64,000 nt of DNA from Eubacteriaceae bacterium CHKCI004 (GTDB lineage: Bacteria; Bacillota; Clostridia; Lachnospirales; Lachnospiraceae). Of the stretch, positions 54,949 through 63,155 are shown piece after piece; position 1 is the first letter of the stretch, and each line of letters begins with the position of its first letter. Position numbers and translations under genes: made by a program. The DNA lies in NCBI GenBank assembly GCA_900016875.1, contig FCNR01000050.1, forward strand, positions 95,830-159,829. The letters run 5' to 3'. Below the pieces are notes generated by a model. The model was not told the origin of the DNA, made no database searches, and saw only the letters and a program-made list of their open reading frames with translations.

Positions 54949-55044
54949 TTGACAGTTAATATAAACACATAAAAAAATAAGATAAAAACTAGAAAATGAA
55001 AATATAACCACAAGAAAAGAGAATATAAACACATTTCTATAAAA
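54949..55044 (+). promoter_or_regulatory. Probable activator-controlled promoter of the Tm-1-like gene with 13-bp direct repeats
   Basis: AATATAAACACAT occurs exactly twice, at 54958-54970 and 55022-55034, 64 bp apart (about six helical turns). A -10-like TATAAA lies at 55039-55044, directly after the second copy and with no good -35, as at AraC-activated promoters. A TTGACA at 54949 has no -10 partner. Confidence 0.5.
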
Positions 55045-55054
55045 GAAAAAGAAG

Positions 55055-55096
55055 AGTAGAATCAAGATATGCAGCATCGTTGATTCTACTTTTTTT
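55055..55096 (+). terminator. Hairpin-U structure directly before the Tm-1-like gene
   Basis: AGTAGAATCAA and TTGATTCTACT form a perfect 11-bp stem followed by seven T. Only 4 bp then separate it from the GGAGGAGG of the next gene. It may end transcription of the regulator, or lie at the 5' end of the downstream mRNA. Confidence 0.75.
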
Positions 55097-55113
55097 GAAA
55101 GGAGGAGGATATT

Positions 55114-56334
55114 TTGAGAACCATAGCAATTGCCGGAACCTTTGATTCCAAGGGGGCGGAATATCAGTATATCAAAGGATTGGTGGAAGAATTGGGGTTA
55201 CGGGCGTACACCATTCATACCGGCGTCTTTGAACCGATATTTGAGCCGGATGTTTCCAATGGAGAAGTAGCAGCGGCAGCTGGTTATAATCTCGAAGAGA
55301 TTGCGGCGAAAAAAGACCGTTCTCTTGCCATGGAAGCGCTGGCAAAGGGCATGGAGACTATTGTGCCGAAACTTTATGCTGATGGAAAGTTTGACGGGAT
55401 TTTGTCGTTGGGTGGTTCCGGAGGAACCTCTCTGGCGACAGCGGCCATGCGTGCTCTGCCGATTGGTGTGCCGAAGCTGATGGTTTCCACCATGGCGTCC
55501 GGAGATGTGGAAAGGTATGTAGGAACAAGTGATATCATCATGATGCCGTCCATTGTGGACGTGGCGGGACTGAACAAGATCTCCAAAATGATTTTTAAAA
55601 ATGCAGTGCTTGCCATGGCGGGCATGGTATCCTGCGGCGATAAGCTGAAGGCCGACACCGCAGAACAAAAACCGCTCATTGCAGCGACTATGTTCGGCGT
55701 GACTACGCCTTGCATCGAGCAGGCGAAAGCATATCTGGAGGAGAAAGGTTATGAAGTGATGGTTTTCCACGCCACGGGAACCGGCGGCAAAACAATGGAA
55801 GCTCTCATCGACGCAGGATTCTTTGCCGGCGTCCTGGACCTGACAACCACAGAATACTGCGACGAGGTTGTGGGAGGAATCCTCGCGGCAGGCCCGGATC
55901 GATGCGGGGCAGCTATCCGTCAGAAGGTACCGCAGGTTGTTTCTGTGGGCGCCTGCGATATGGTGAATTTCGGTGAGATGGATTCCGTGCCGGAACAGTT
56001 CAGAGGAAGGAATCTTTATAAACATAACCCGGCCGTAACACTGATGCGTACTACTGTGGAAGAAAATGTGGAGATTGCACACCGTCTGGCGGAGAAATGG
56101 AACGGAGCCCGGCGTAAGATGGTTCTGCTTCTGCCGAAAAAAGGAGTCTCCATGATAGATGCGGAGGGACAGCCTTTTGACGGACCGGAAGAACGGAAGA
56201 CATTATTTGAAACGTTGAAAAAAGAAATTCGCAACGATAATGTGGAAATTGTTGAGCTGGATAATAACATCAACGATGAACACTTTGCTCTGACAGCGGC
56301 AAAAACGCTCCTTGAACTGATGGCTGATCAGTAA
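55114..56334 (+). CDS. Tm-1-like ATP-binding (UPF0261) protein
   Basis: A 406-residue protein of the PF06792/UPF0261 family. It has the N-terminal TIAIAGTFDSKGAEYQYIKG, the nucleotide-site-like LSLGGSGGTSLATAAMRALP and VGTSDIIMMPSIVDVAGLN. DLTTTEYCDEVVGGILAAGPDR follows. In the tomato Tm-1 resistance protein this domain is fused to a TIM barrel like the one encoded at 56486; in bacteria they are often split, as here. It is expected to bind ATP; its reaction is unknown. The start is TTG with GGAGGAGG. Confidence 0.9.
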   Translation: MRTIAIAGTFDSKGAEYQYIKGLVEELGLRAYTIHTGVFEPIFEPDVSNGEVAAAAGYNLEEIAAKKDRSLAMEALAKGMETIVPKLYADGKFDGILSLGGSGGTSLATAAMRALPIGVPKLMVSTMASGDVERYVGTSDIIMMPSIVDVAGLNKISKMIFKNAVLAMAGMVSCGDKLKADTAEQKPLIAATMFGVTTPCIEQAKAYLEEKGYEVMVFHATGTGGKTMEALIDAGFFAGVLDLTTTEYCDEVVGGILAAGPDRCGAAIRQKVPQVVSVGACDMVNFGEMDSVPEQFRGRNLYKHNPAVTLMRTTVEENVEIAHRLAEKWNGARRKMVLLLPKKGVSMIDAEGQPFDGPEERKTLFETLKKEIRNDNVEIVELDNNINDEHFALTAAKTLLELMADQ

Positions 56335-56485
56335 AGGGGTATGGTGAAATACAGAGGGCGATGAAAGGCGGCATAAGGAGGAGAGGCTGCCCGCTCAGGA
56401 AATGTTTGTTTATCTGCCCGCAAAGAAACGTAAGAAGAGTGGAAACTGTTGACGCAAAAACAAATCATATCAGGAGGTAATGGAA

Positions 56486-57316
56486 ATGTTAAGAAAATCA
56501 AGAAGTGAGATTTTAAAGGATTTCAGAGAACAGGTAGCGCAGGGAAAGATTCTTGTGGGCGTGGGCGCCGGCACCGGCATCACCGCAAAATGCAGTGAGA
56601 AAGCAGATGTGGATATGCTCATCATATATAATTCCGGACGTTTCAGAATGGCAGGACGCGGCTCCCTTTCAGGACTCCTTTCCTACGGCGACGCCAACGC
56701 CATCGTGCAGGAAATGGGACAGGAAGTGCTTCCGATTGTAAAGAAGACTCCGGTTCTTGCCGGCGTGTGCGGCACAGACCCGTTCCGCGTTATGGACATT
56801 TTCTTAAAACAGTTAAAAGATCAGGGCTTTAACGGCGTACAGAACTTCCCGACTGTAGGCCTTATCGACGGAAAGTTCCGTGCCAACCTGGAGGAGACAG
56901 GCATGGGATACGACCTGGAAGTAGATATGATCCGCGAGGCACACAAGCTTGACATGCTTACCTGCCCATATGTATTTGATCCGGATCAGGCAAGAGCCAT
57001 GGCGGAAGCAGGCGCGGACATCCTTGTGGCACACATGGGACTGACAACCAAGGGCTCCATCGGAGCGGAAACTGCCCTGACCCTCGACGACTGCGTGGTA
57101 AAAATCCGTGAAATTATCGCAGCAGGCCGGGAAGTAAATCCGGATATCATGGTAATCTGCCATGGCGGCCCGATCGCTGACCCGGAAGACGCTGCTTATG
57201 TTATCGGACAGGTTCCGGAAATCGACGGCTTCTTCGGCGCATCTTCCATTGAAAGACTTGCGTCTGAGAGAGGAATGACCGCACAGGCAGCGGCATTTAA
57301 GGCAATCGAAAAATAG
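56486..57316 (+). CDS. PEP-hydrolase-like TIM-barrel protein (PF09370)
   Basis: A 276-residue barrel. It has [56 protein letters not shown] and [12 protein letters not shown], block for block like the barrel of the AraC fusion. It is the C-terminal half of a plant Tm-1 protein as a separate polypeptide. ATG 56486 is 8 nt from AGGAGG; ATG 56480 is too close. It is probably co-transcribed with the UPF0261 gene over a 150-bp gap. Substrate unknown. Confidence 0.9.
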   Translation: MLRKSRSEILKDFREQVAQGKILVGVGAGTGITAKCSEKADVDMLIIYNSGRFRMAGRGSLSGLLSYGDANAIVQEMGQEVLPIVKKTPVLAGVCGTDPFRVMDIFLKQLKDQGFNGVQNFPTVGLIDGKFRANLEETGMGYDLEVDMIREAHKLDMLTCPYVFDPDQARAMAEAGADILVAHMGLTTKGSIGAETALTLDDCVVKIREIIAAGREVNPDIMVICHGGPIADPEDAAYVIGQVPEIDGFFGASSIERLASERGMTAQAAAFKAIEK

Positions 57317-57354
57317 AGGATAGCAGCTGATATTTTCAATCCATAATAATATAG

Positions 57355-57397
57355 AAGGGCATTTGCCAGAAATAATTCCGGCAGATGCCTTTCGTTT
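57355..57397 (+). terminator. Terminator of the TIM-barrel/Tm-1-like genes
   Basis: AAGGGCATTTGCC pairs with GGCAGATGCCTTT with one mismatch, followed by a T-rich tail. Confidence 0.75.
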
Positions 57398-57556
57398 TGG
57401 CTCAGTCAGGATAATTTGCGAAATTCGACTGCCGGGATATGCGTTTATATAAAAGCGATATATAATTGAGAGGAATAAGAAGGATTGTTTAAATAAAATC
57501 TATAATTTACGGGTAAGAATATAGTTAAAAAGCAGAAAAGAAAGGACAATATTATC

Positions 57557-58396
57557 ATGAAAAATATTCTGACCGTCACACTTATGAAACAATATGAAAA
57601 CCATTTGCTGCAGGAAGAAAAAAGTGTCTCCACACAAAAACAGTACCGCAGAGAGATTCTGCGTTTTCTTGCTTTTGTTTCAGAAAAAAAGATTACGAAG
57701 GAGTTGGTGATTCAATATAAAAAAGAGCTTATGGATCAATATCAGCCCGTCAGCGTAAATACAAAACTGGCAGCAGTCAACGGTTTTCTGTCTTTTGCCG
57801 GTTATGGAGAATATCGGGTAAAACAGCTGAAGATTCAGAGAAAGCCTTATTGTTCCAGCGACAGAGAATTGACGAAAGCGGAATACACCCGTCTGCTGCA
57901 ATCCGCAAAAAACCAGGGCCAGGATAAACTGTGGACTATTCTGCAGACGATCTGCGGAATGGGCATACGAATTTCAGAACTTCCATTTATCACAGCGCAG
58001 GCCGTGCGTGATGGAGAGGCAGCTGTTCAATTAAAAGGGAAAAACAGGGTGATCTTAATGGGGAAAAAACTGCGTCGCATTTTAAAAAAATATATGGACA
58101 GACAGGGGATTTCCCGCGGCCCGCTCTTTGTGACAAAAAATGGAAAGCCAATGGACCGCAGCAATATCTGGAAAATGATGAAAAAACTATGCCACAGCGC
58201 CAGGGTGAATCCACAAAAGGTCTTTCCGCACAATCTTCGCCACCTGTTTGCCAGAACATTTTATAAAACCAACAAAGATATTGTGAAGCTGGCAGATGTG
58301 CTGGGACACAGCAATATTAACACCACAAGAATCTATATTATTTCTACAGGGAAAGAGCATCAGAGATGCATGGACGCTATGGGACTGGTCATATAA
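57557..58396 (+). CDS. Tyrosine recombinase, probable DNA invertase
   Basis: A 279-residue tyrosine recombinase. The N-terminal SAM-like core-binding domain (YENHLLQEEKSVSTQKQYRR) is followed by the catalytic domain. Catalytic residues are Arg in GMGIRISELPF, Lys in LKGKNRV, His/Arg in HNLRHLFARTF, His in LGHSNINTT and Tyr in RIYII. It is small, like the invertases of phase switches. It lies 42 bp from a pair of perfect inverted repeats and is not flanked by phage genes, so site-specific inversion is the likely role. Confidence 0.9.
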   Translation: MKNILTVTLMKQYENHLLQEEKSVSTQKQYRREILRFLAFVSEKKITKELVIQYKKELMDQYQPVSVNTKLAAVNGFLSFAGYGEYRVKQLKIQRKPYCSSDRELTKAEYTRLLQSAKNQGQDKLWTILQTICGMGIRISELPFITAQAVRDGEAAVQLKGKNRVILMGKKLRRILKKYMDRQGISRGPLFVTKNGKPMDRSNIWKMMKKLCHSARVNPQKVFPHNLRHLFARTFYKTNKDIVKLADVLGHSNINTTRIYIISTGKEHQRCMDAMGLVI

Positions 58397-58438
58397 AAAG
58401 AAAATGTAAAAACGAGAAGCTGTTTTGAAAGATGTCTA

Positions 58439-58461
58439 CATAATTTGTATTATGTGGTAAA
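58439..58461 (+). repeat. Left 23-bp inverted repeat of the invertible element
   Basis: Starts CATAATTTG and ends GTGGTAAA; it is the exact reverse complement of 58810-58832. Homology ends sharply at both ends. Confidence 0.9.
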
Positions 58462-58503
58462 CATAACCGACTTATATCATATCATTATATATCATTTGTT
58501 TTC

Positions 58504-58532
58504 ACTATAGCATAATCCCGTTTTACCGTCAA
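58504..58532 (-). promoter_or_regulatory. Invertible sigma-70-type promoter
   Basis: On the minus strand TTGACG and TATAGT are separated by exactly 17 bp. It points out of the segment toward the 3' end of the recombinase gene in this orientation. Confidence 0.8.
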
Positions 58533-58670
58533 TGAAATTTCTGATATGGAAAAAAATGCAGGAAAAATTGACTCTTATTTCAACTTTTTTTTGCATGATA
58601 AAAGAAAAGAAAAATGATATGACATGTGACTATACCATTATTAGAAAAAAAAGGTACAACAAAAAACCCT

Positions 58671-58698
58671 CTTTTAATAAAAAAATAAATGAGGGTTT
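58671..58698 (-). terminator. Terminator inside the invertible segment
   Basis: AAACCCTC and GAGGGTTT form an 8-bp stem. On the minus strand TTTTTT follows. It lies upstream of the promoter on the same strand, so it would shield it from read-through in either orientation. Confidence 0.65.
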
Positions 58699-58809
58699 AT
58701 ACAAGTATGTATATAATGAAGCAGAAATCAAAAGAAAATGACTCTTTTTCAATTTTTATGGTACTAAAAGCAATAATAAATACATTATGTACAATATACG
58801 TAGATTGCT

Positions 58810-58832
58810 TTTACCACATAATACAAATTATG
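58810..58832 (-). repeat. Right 23-bp inverted repeat of the invertible element
   Basis: Starts TTTACCACATAA and ends AAATTATG; it is a perfect reverse complement of the left copy. Confidence 0.9.
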
Positions 58833-58912
58833 CGGTTTCTTGCCTGAATCCAGACGGATGACTGTCGAGACGTACCCGGCGAGGACAGGCCGACAATACA
58901 GGGGATGGAGAT

Positions 58913-59422
58913 ATGGGAAAGATAGCAGAGAAAACAAAAAGAAAGAAACTGAACTTTGTGGAGAAGAACGTTATTCAGACCGGGCTTCTGATCACCTTTG
59001 AGAACGTACAGGACGACGTGCAGAGCGAGGAGCCGGAAGGCATGATCTACAATGTACATATTCCATATGGAATCAGCTACCGGGGATACGGAGATCTATT
59101 TATGAAAATGGAGCGCATTTACAATCTTCTGGATCGCCCACAGGCAGAGTTTGAGATGCGTAACCTGAAAAAGACAAACTGGAAGGGAACCGTCCTGGAG
59201 AACACAGACAGATGGAACTTCGAGGACAGCTGCTTTGAAGACTTCAAGAAACTGTACATTTCCAGCAAAAGATGGGCCTATGCGGAGACGCTGTTCCGAC
59301 GCCACGGAAGCTGGCAGGGAGTGATGAAGACAACGAAGACAGGCTCCCTGTATTATCGGAGCGACCTGGAGCTGATGCATTATATCGCAGAGTATCTGCG
59401 GGAAACGAAAAAGAAAAGATAA
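58913..59422 (+). CDS. 169-aa protein under the invertible promoter, function unknown
   Basis: No family recognised. The N-terminus is basic (GKIAEKTKRKKLNFVEKN). The middle contains the aromatic-rich YGISYRGYGDLFMKMERIYN and NLLDRPQAEFEMRNL. Near the end are SSKRWAYAETLFRRHGSWQG and a basic tail (YLRETKKKR). There is no signal peptide or membrane helix, so it is cytoplasmic. GGGGATGGAG precedes the ATG. It is followed by a strong terminator and stands alone after the switch, so it appears to be the only gene the invertible promoter can reach directly. A regulator or nucleic-acid-binding role is only a guess from the basic ends. Confidence 0.7.
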   Translation: MGKIAEKTKRKKLNFVEKNVIQTGLLITFENVQDDVQSEEPEGMIYNVHIPYGISYRGYGDLFMKMERIYNLLDRPQAEFEMRNLKKTNWKGTVLENTDRWNFEDSCFEDFKKLYISSKRWAYAETLFRRHGSWQGVMKTTKTGSLYYRSDLELMHYIAEYLRETKKKR

Positions 59423-59460
59423 GGAGCCATTGCATTTTTTATGCAGCAGGCTGTATGCAA

Positions 59461-59506
59461 AAAGGATTGATATCAACATTTGTAAGATATCAATCCTTTG
59501 TTTTTT
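59461..59506. terminator. Bidirectional terminator after the phase-switch target
   Basis: AAAGGATTGATATC and GATATCAATCCTTT form a perfect 14-bp stem, followed by TTTTTT within a few bases. On the minus strand it overlaps the end of the XRE gene. Confidence 0.85.
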
Positions 59507-59843
59507 GAGAGCTTAGAAGCTCGCCGTAGAGCTGGAGAAAACGTTGAAATAAATCAATCTGGGATTCATCGTCAGAATCCAAAGATTCAAGCAAAACAGC
59601 CGGAAATAATTCGCTGTATTGATCGGAAATGATTTTTCCACGGATAAGATAATCGAGGCTTGTGTGAAACAAGTCCGCGACATCAATTAATTTTTCTATA
59701 GATAAACGAGATAACCCACGTTCGACGGAACTGCAGTGCTTTATGGAAATATCAAGAACTTCTGCCAATTCAGCCTGTGTCATATGATGTTCTTTGCGTA
59801 ATTTGGCAATTCGGAAGCCAATATTCTGATTCAAATCTTCCAT
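59490..59843 (-). CDS. XRE-family repressor-like protein
   Basis: A 117-residue protein. HTH at residues ~12-40: KLRKEHHMTQAELAEVLDIS, then HCSSVERGLSRLS. A helical C-terminus follows (DLFQRFLQLYGELLSSQK). It is divergent from the WYL regulator across a 270-bp region with palindromes. An AGGTGGGAT site precedes the ATG. It probably controls its own promoter or the WYL operon. The target is not known. Confidence 0.88.
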   Translation of the reverse strand: MEDLNQNIGFRIAKLRKEHHMTQAELAEVLDISIKHCSSVERGLSRLSIEKLIDVADLFHTSLDYLIRGKIISDQYSELFPAVLLESLDSDDESQIDLFQRFLQLYGELLSSQKTKD

Positions 59844-59907
59844 AAAAATATCCCACCTCCATCATATTTATTTTAACGAAGCAATATTGAGAAAATAAGG
59901 TTAGTAT

Positions 59908-60070
59908 ATAGACATAATAGGTCTACCTATACAAAAATATAGACATGCTTTGTCAAAAAATACAACATATAAATAAGTGTTGTAAATAGAAGTAACAGGT
60001 GTATAATATATATTGTAGAATTATGTAAGATATGTTTTTTCTTTTTCATACAATGACATTATATGTCTAT
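59908..60070. promoter_or_regulatory. Divergent regulatory region between XRE and WYL genes
   Basis: ATAGACAT occurs at 59908-59915 and 59939-59946 and inverted at 60063-60070. ATAGGT and ACCTAT flank 2 bp at 59917-59930. TACAACA and TGTTGTA form a palindrome at 59961-59984. Plus-strand promoter: TTGTAA (59980) and TATAAT (60002) with a 16-bp spacer. Minus-strand: TTGACA (59951-59956) with a weak -10, TGTATA, 17 bp away. Confidence 0.55.
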
Positions 60071-60117
60071 TTAAAAGAGTATATTTAAATTCAGAAAAAA
60101 ATCAGGAGGACATTGTA

Positions 60118-61068
60118 GTGAATGAAAAGAGAGAAAAAACAGAACGAGTTCTGGGAATATATACAAAATTAATGAGAGGAGATATTGTCAATAAAGCCCA
60201 CGAGGCAAAAGAATACGGAGTGGATGAAAGAAGTATCCAGAGGGATATTGAATCCATTCGTAATTTTCTGGATTTGAATATAGAGCAGACGGGAGTGGTC
60301 AACTCTGTCATATACGATAGAGTCCAGAAGGGATACCGCATGGAACAGATTTACAAAATAAAGCTGACCAACAGTGAGATTCTTGCAATCTGTAAAATCC
60401 TTCTGGACAGCCGTGCATTTACCAAAAAGGAAATGGAAGAAATGCTCCGGAAGCTTATCGAATGCTGTGTTCCACAGAACAATCAGCGTCTTGTTGCCGA
60501 TCTGATAAAAAATGAAGAATTTCACTACATCGAACCCCGGCACAAAACCGTCTTCATTGATAAACTGTGGGATTTGGGAGAGGCCATACAGCAGTGCCGT
60601 TACATAGAAATCGAATATCTGAGAACAAAAGACAAGGCGATCGTAAAACGTAAAGTCAAACCGGTGGCAATCATGTTTTCAGAATACTATTTCTATCTGA
60701 CGGCCTTCATCGACGACGACAAGCTGCGGGAACACTTCGACGTCATCAACGACTCCTTCCCGACCATTTATCGCATCGACCGGATTAAATCCATGAGTAT
60801 TCTGGACGAGCGCTTCCACATCCCGTACAGCAGCCGCTTCGAGGAAGGCGAATTCCGCAAACGAATCCAATTCATGTACGGCGGCAAACTGCAGAAAATC
60901 AAATTCCGCTATTCCGGTTCCTCCGTGGAGGCCGTCCTGGACCGCCTCCCAACGGCTCAGATCCTGGACGAGACAGACGGCGTATACACCATATCTGCGG
61001 AAGTCTTCGGGAAGGGAATTGACATGTGGCTGAGGAGCCAGGGAGATGCGGTGGAAATGGTGGAGTGA
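60118..61068 (+). CDS. WYL-domain transcriptional regulator
   Basis: A 316-residue regulator. The N-terminal winged helix (VDERSIQRDIESIRNFLDLN) is followed by a WYL domain (about 145-230; IEIEYLRTKDKAIVKRKVKP and FYLTAFIDDDKL). A C-terminal WCX-like region (KIKFRYSGSSVEAVLDRLP) follows. The start is GTG at 60118 after AGGAGGACATT. WYL proteins of the BrxR/CapW type repress phage-defence genes and respond to ligands or nucleic acid. The dynamin-like pair begins 35 bp after its stop, so they are likely one unit. Confidence 0.9.
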   Translation: MNEKREKTERVLGIYTKLMRGDIVNKAHEAKEYGVDERSIQRDIESIRNFLDLNIEQTGVVNSVIYDRVQKGYRMEQIYKIKLTNSEILAICKILLDSRAFTKKEMEEMLRKLIECCVPQNNQRLVADLIKNEEFHYIEPRHKTVFIDKLWDLGEAIQQCRYIEIEYLRTKDKAIVKRKVKPVAIMFSEYYFYLTAFIDDDKLREHFDVINDSFPTIYRIDRIKSMSILDERFHIPYSSRFEEGEFRKRIQFMYGGKLQKIKFRYSGSSVEAVLDRLPTAQILDETDGVYTISAEVFGKGIDMWLRSQGDAVEMVE

Positions 61069-61103
61069 GATATACATTAAAGAATAAGATGGAGGAAAAG
61101 CGA

Positions 61104-63155
61104 ATGATAAATATTACACAGATTGATACCTTAAATAATTATTGTATAACACTTTTATCTTTGACAAAAAGAATGGAAAGAGATGCCTCTATGAAGGAGG
61201 CATATAATTTATCAGAAAATATATTAAAATCGATTCGGAAATTGGTCATTGCTTCTGCTTTTTACAATAAAAAAATAATTTGTATTTCAGGGCTTCAGGG
61301 AGCAGGAAAAACAACATTGATGAAAAATTTTTATGGCCTTGATGATGGGTATCTTAATATTTCTTTGGGCAGAGGAGAACGCATTCCGGTTTTTATTACT
61401 GAAAAGGAGATAACAAAGCCATACGCTTGCGCTCGTCGTATGGAAAAAGATAAAAATGGGAAATATGGATTGCAAGAAATTAAATTATCACCGGATGAAT
61501 TCCTGAAGGCGTCGAAGGGGAATGATTCGGATATTATGTGTCTGGAATTATTTGTTCCGAATAAACATACTTGTTACGATGGAGTATCTTTTATGCTTCT
61601 GCCCGGATTTGAAGAGAAGAATGATTATTGGAACAATCTGATTGAGTTTTCCGTTCATTCTTCGGACGCCGCCGTTTTCGTATTTGGGGAGACAAGTTTT
61701 GCCAATGCGTCCAATGAAAAATACCTTAAATTAGTAGAAAAAAAATTTGGGGATAACCTCATATATGTTATCACTGGGGCGGATAAAAGTAGTGATGGTA
61801 ATAAAGAAGTAAAAGAAAATTGTATGGAATGTTTAAAAATTCCTGAGAGAGAATCTGACCGTGTTGTTTGCGTGGGGGATTTCTCTGATAAAGAAAAAAA
61901 TGAAGCATGGATAGATGAGTTTAAAAAGACTTTGGAAAAATATGCTTTTAAAGATACGCAGCATCTTCAAAAAAATAATAACTATATTTATGAAGAAATG
62001 GAAAAAATACAGGGTAGTTTTGATGAAATACTTGAAATTATTGATAGAAATAGTAGCGAAGAAATAAAAAGCTATCATGATGCCGCCATTTTAAAAGCAT
62101 TTGATAAAGCTAAAGAAAAAAGGGAAGAAATTATTAAAAAAAGGCTGGAGGCTGAATTGAAAAAAGGAAAAGGTGACAGTATTAAAAAGCTGGAAGAGCT
62201 ATTTTCAAAGAGACCAAAAGCGAAACAGATAAAACGTCTTTTTTTTGGAAACGATGTTAAAGAGCAATATATTCAAACGAGAGGACTGATAGAGAAATCA
62301 CTACGTGAATCTCAGGGAACTTTTATTCCTCAAAAATGCATCGGAATAGCTTTGCAAAATAGTTTGAAAGATTTAACCACCCCCCAGTGTACAATGTCTA
62401 TAAAAAAACTTGTAGATATAAAAAAAATAGATGAAAAGAAATTGATGGATACAAATGGAGAGAAGACAAAAGCATTAGTAAATGATGTACAATGTTTATT
62501 ATCAGAAGAATATTCTCCAGAATCCAATTTGTTGATACAAACAAATAATGTAAAAAAATTGGTAGATGCTGTTGCTGAAATGGCCACATATTATATGGGA
62601 TGTAATCTGTGTTTTCAGTTAGAAGAAGCGACGGGCAATAAATATTATATTCCAACAGAAGTAGAATTTGAGAAAAAAGATTTTAATGAGGAAGCAAAAA
62701 CGTCCCAAAGATTTTCTATGGGAATGGCAGGAGTCTTGGGAATCGATGTGCTTGAGGATGGTTCGTTTAATATGATTAGTAAATTGGCAACGTGTTTTGA
62801 GTTGCCTGTTCCAGTGACTGCTGCGATTGCTGTGGGAATGGTTACTGCCGGTGGTATACTGTCGATAATAAACGACTTAAATCGGATGCAGAGAAGTGAC
62901 TTGGAGTCTGCAAAACGAATAGTAGGAGAGGTATATGATAATTTTAGAGACAAAATACTTGAATGGTATGAGTCAAGTATGGATAACATTCGTGACAGGA
63001 TAGAAGATAACCTAACTGAATTAGGTGGTGAGGGGAGAAAGATTGTTGATGAATATAATGCAAAAATTGTTTTAAATAAGGCTACGGATTATTTAGAGGA
63101 AATACTGAAGGAATACAGGGAAGAAAAATATGGGCTTAGATCAACATTATATTAA
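61104..63155 (+). CDS. Dynamin-like GTPase A, with altered G2/G3 motifs
   Basis: A 683-residue protein. The P-loop is GLQGAGKTT near residue 63. The G3 block is MLLPGFEEKNDYW, lacking the usual Asp of D.PG; G4 is VITGADKSSDG. G2 reads IPVFITEKE, where a Thr is normally conserved. A long coiled-coil stalk follows (DAAILKAFDKAKEKREEIIK). A hydrophobic helix pair (VPVTAAIAVGMVTAGGILSI) near residue 570 may touch membrane. AAGATGGAGG precedes ATG 61104. AT-rich. It overlaps the second GTPase by 26 nt. Confidence 0.75.
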   Translation: MINITQIDTLNNYCITLLSLTKRMERDASMKEAYNLSENILKSIRKLVIASAFYNKKIICISGLQGAGKTTLMKNFYGLDDGYLNISLGRGERIPVFITEKEITKPYACARRMEKDKNGKYGLQEIKLSPDEFLKASKGNDSDIMCLELFVPNKHTCYDGVSFMLLPGFEEKNDYWNNLIEFSVHSSDAAVFVFGETSFANASNEKYLKLVEKKFGDNLIYVITGADKSSDGNKEVKENCMECLKIPERESDRVVCVGDFSDKEKNEAWIDEFKKTLEKYAFKDTQHLQKNNNYIYEEMEKIQGSFDEILEIIDRNSSEEIKSYHDAAILKAFDKAKEKREEIIKKRLEAELKKGKGDSIKKLEELFSKRPKAKQIKRLFFGNDVKEQYIQTRGLIEKSLRESQGTFIPQKCIGIALQNSLKDLTTPQCTMSIKKLVDIKKIDEKKLMDTNGEKTKALVNDVQCLLSEEYSPESNLLIQTNNVKKLVDAVAEMATYYMGCNLCFQLEEATGNKYYIPTEVEFEKKDFNEEAKTSQRFSMGMAGVLGIDVLEDGSFNMISKLATCFELPVPVTAAIAVGMVTAGGILSIINDLNRMQRSDLESAKRIVGEVYDNFRDKILEWYESSMDNIRDRIEDNLTELGGEGRKIVDEYNAKIVLNKATDYLEEILKEYREEKYGLRSTLY

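Larger units (their letters stand above)
58462..58809. other. Invertible segment carrying one promoter and one terminator
   Basis: 348 AT-rich base pairs between perfect inverted repeats. A 69-codon frame inside (58532-58741) has no ribosome site and a Lys/Asn-rich translation, so I take it as non-coding. As sequenced, its promoter faces left. After inversion it would face right, with the -10 box at about 58762-58767 and about 140 nt of leader before the next gene. Confidence 0.8.

Noticed and set aside
56361..56480. 39-codon Arg/Cys-rich frame before the TIM-barrel gene
   Set aside because: The ribosome site is poor and the composition is unlike a protein. It ends in the next gene's ribosome site by chance.
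58532..58741. 69-codon frame inside the invertible segment
   Set aside because: It has no ribosome site, a Lys/Asn/Ile-rich translation typical of AT-rich DNA, and its start overlaps the promoter of the opposite strand.
58439..58832. Inverted repeats as attachment sites of an integrated element
   Set aside because: Attachment sites of an inserted element are direct repeats flanking the integrase. Here the repeats are inverted and exclude the recombinase gene.
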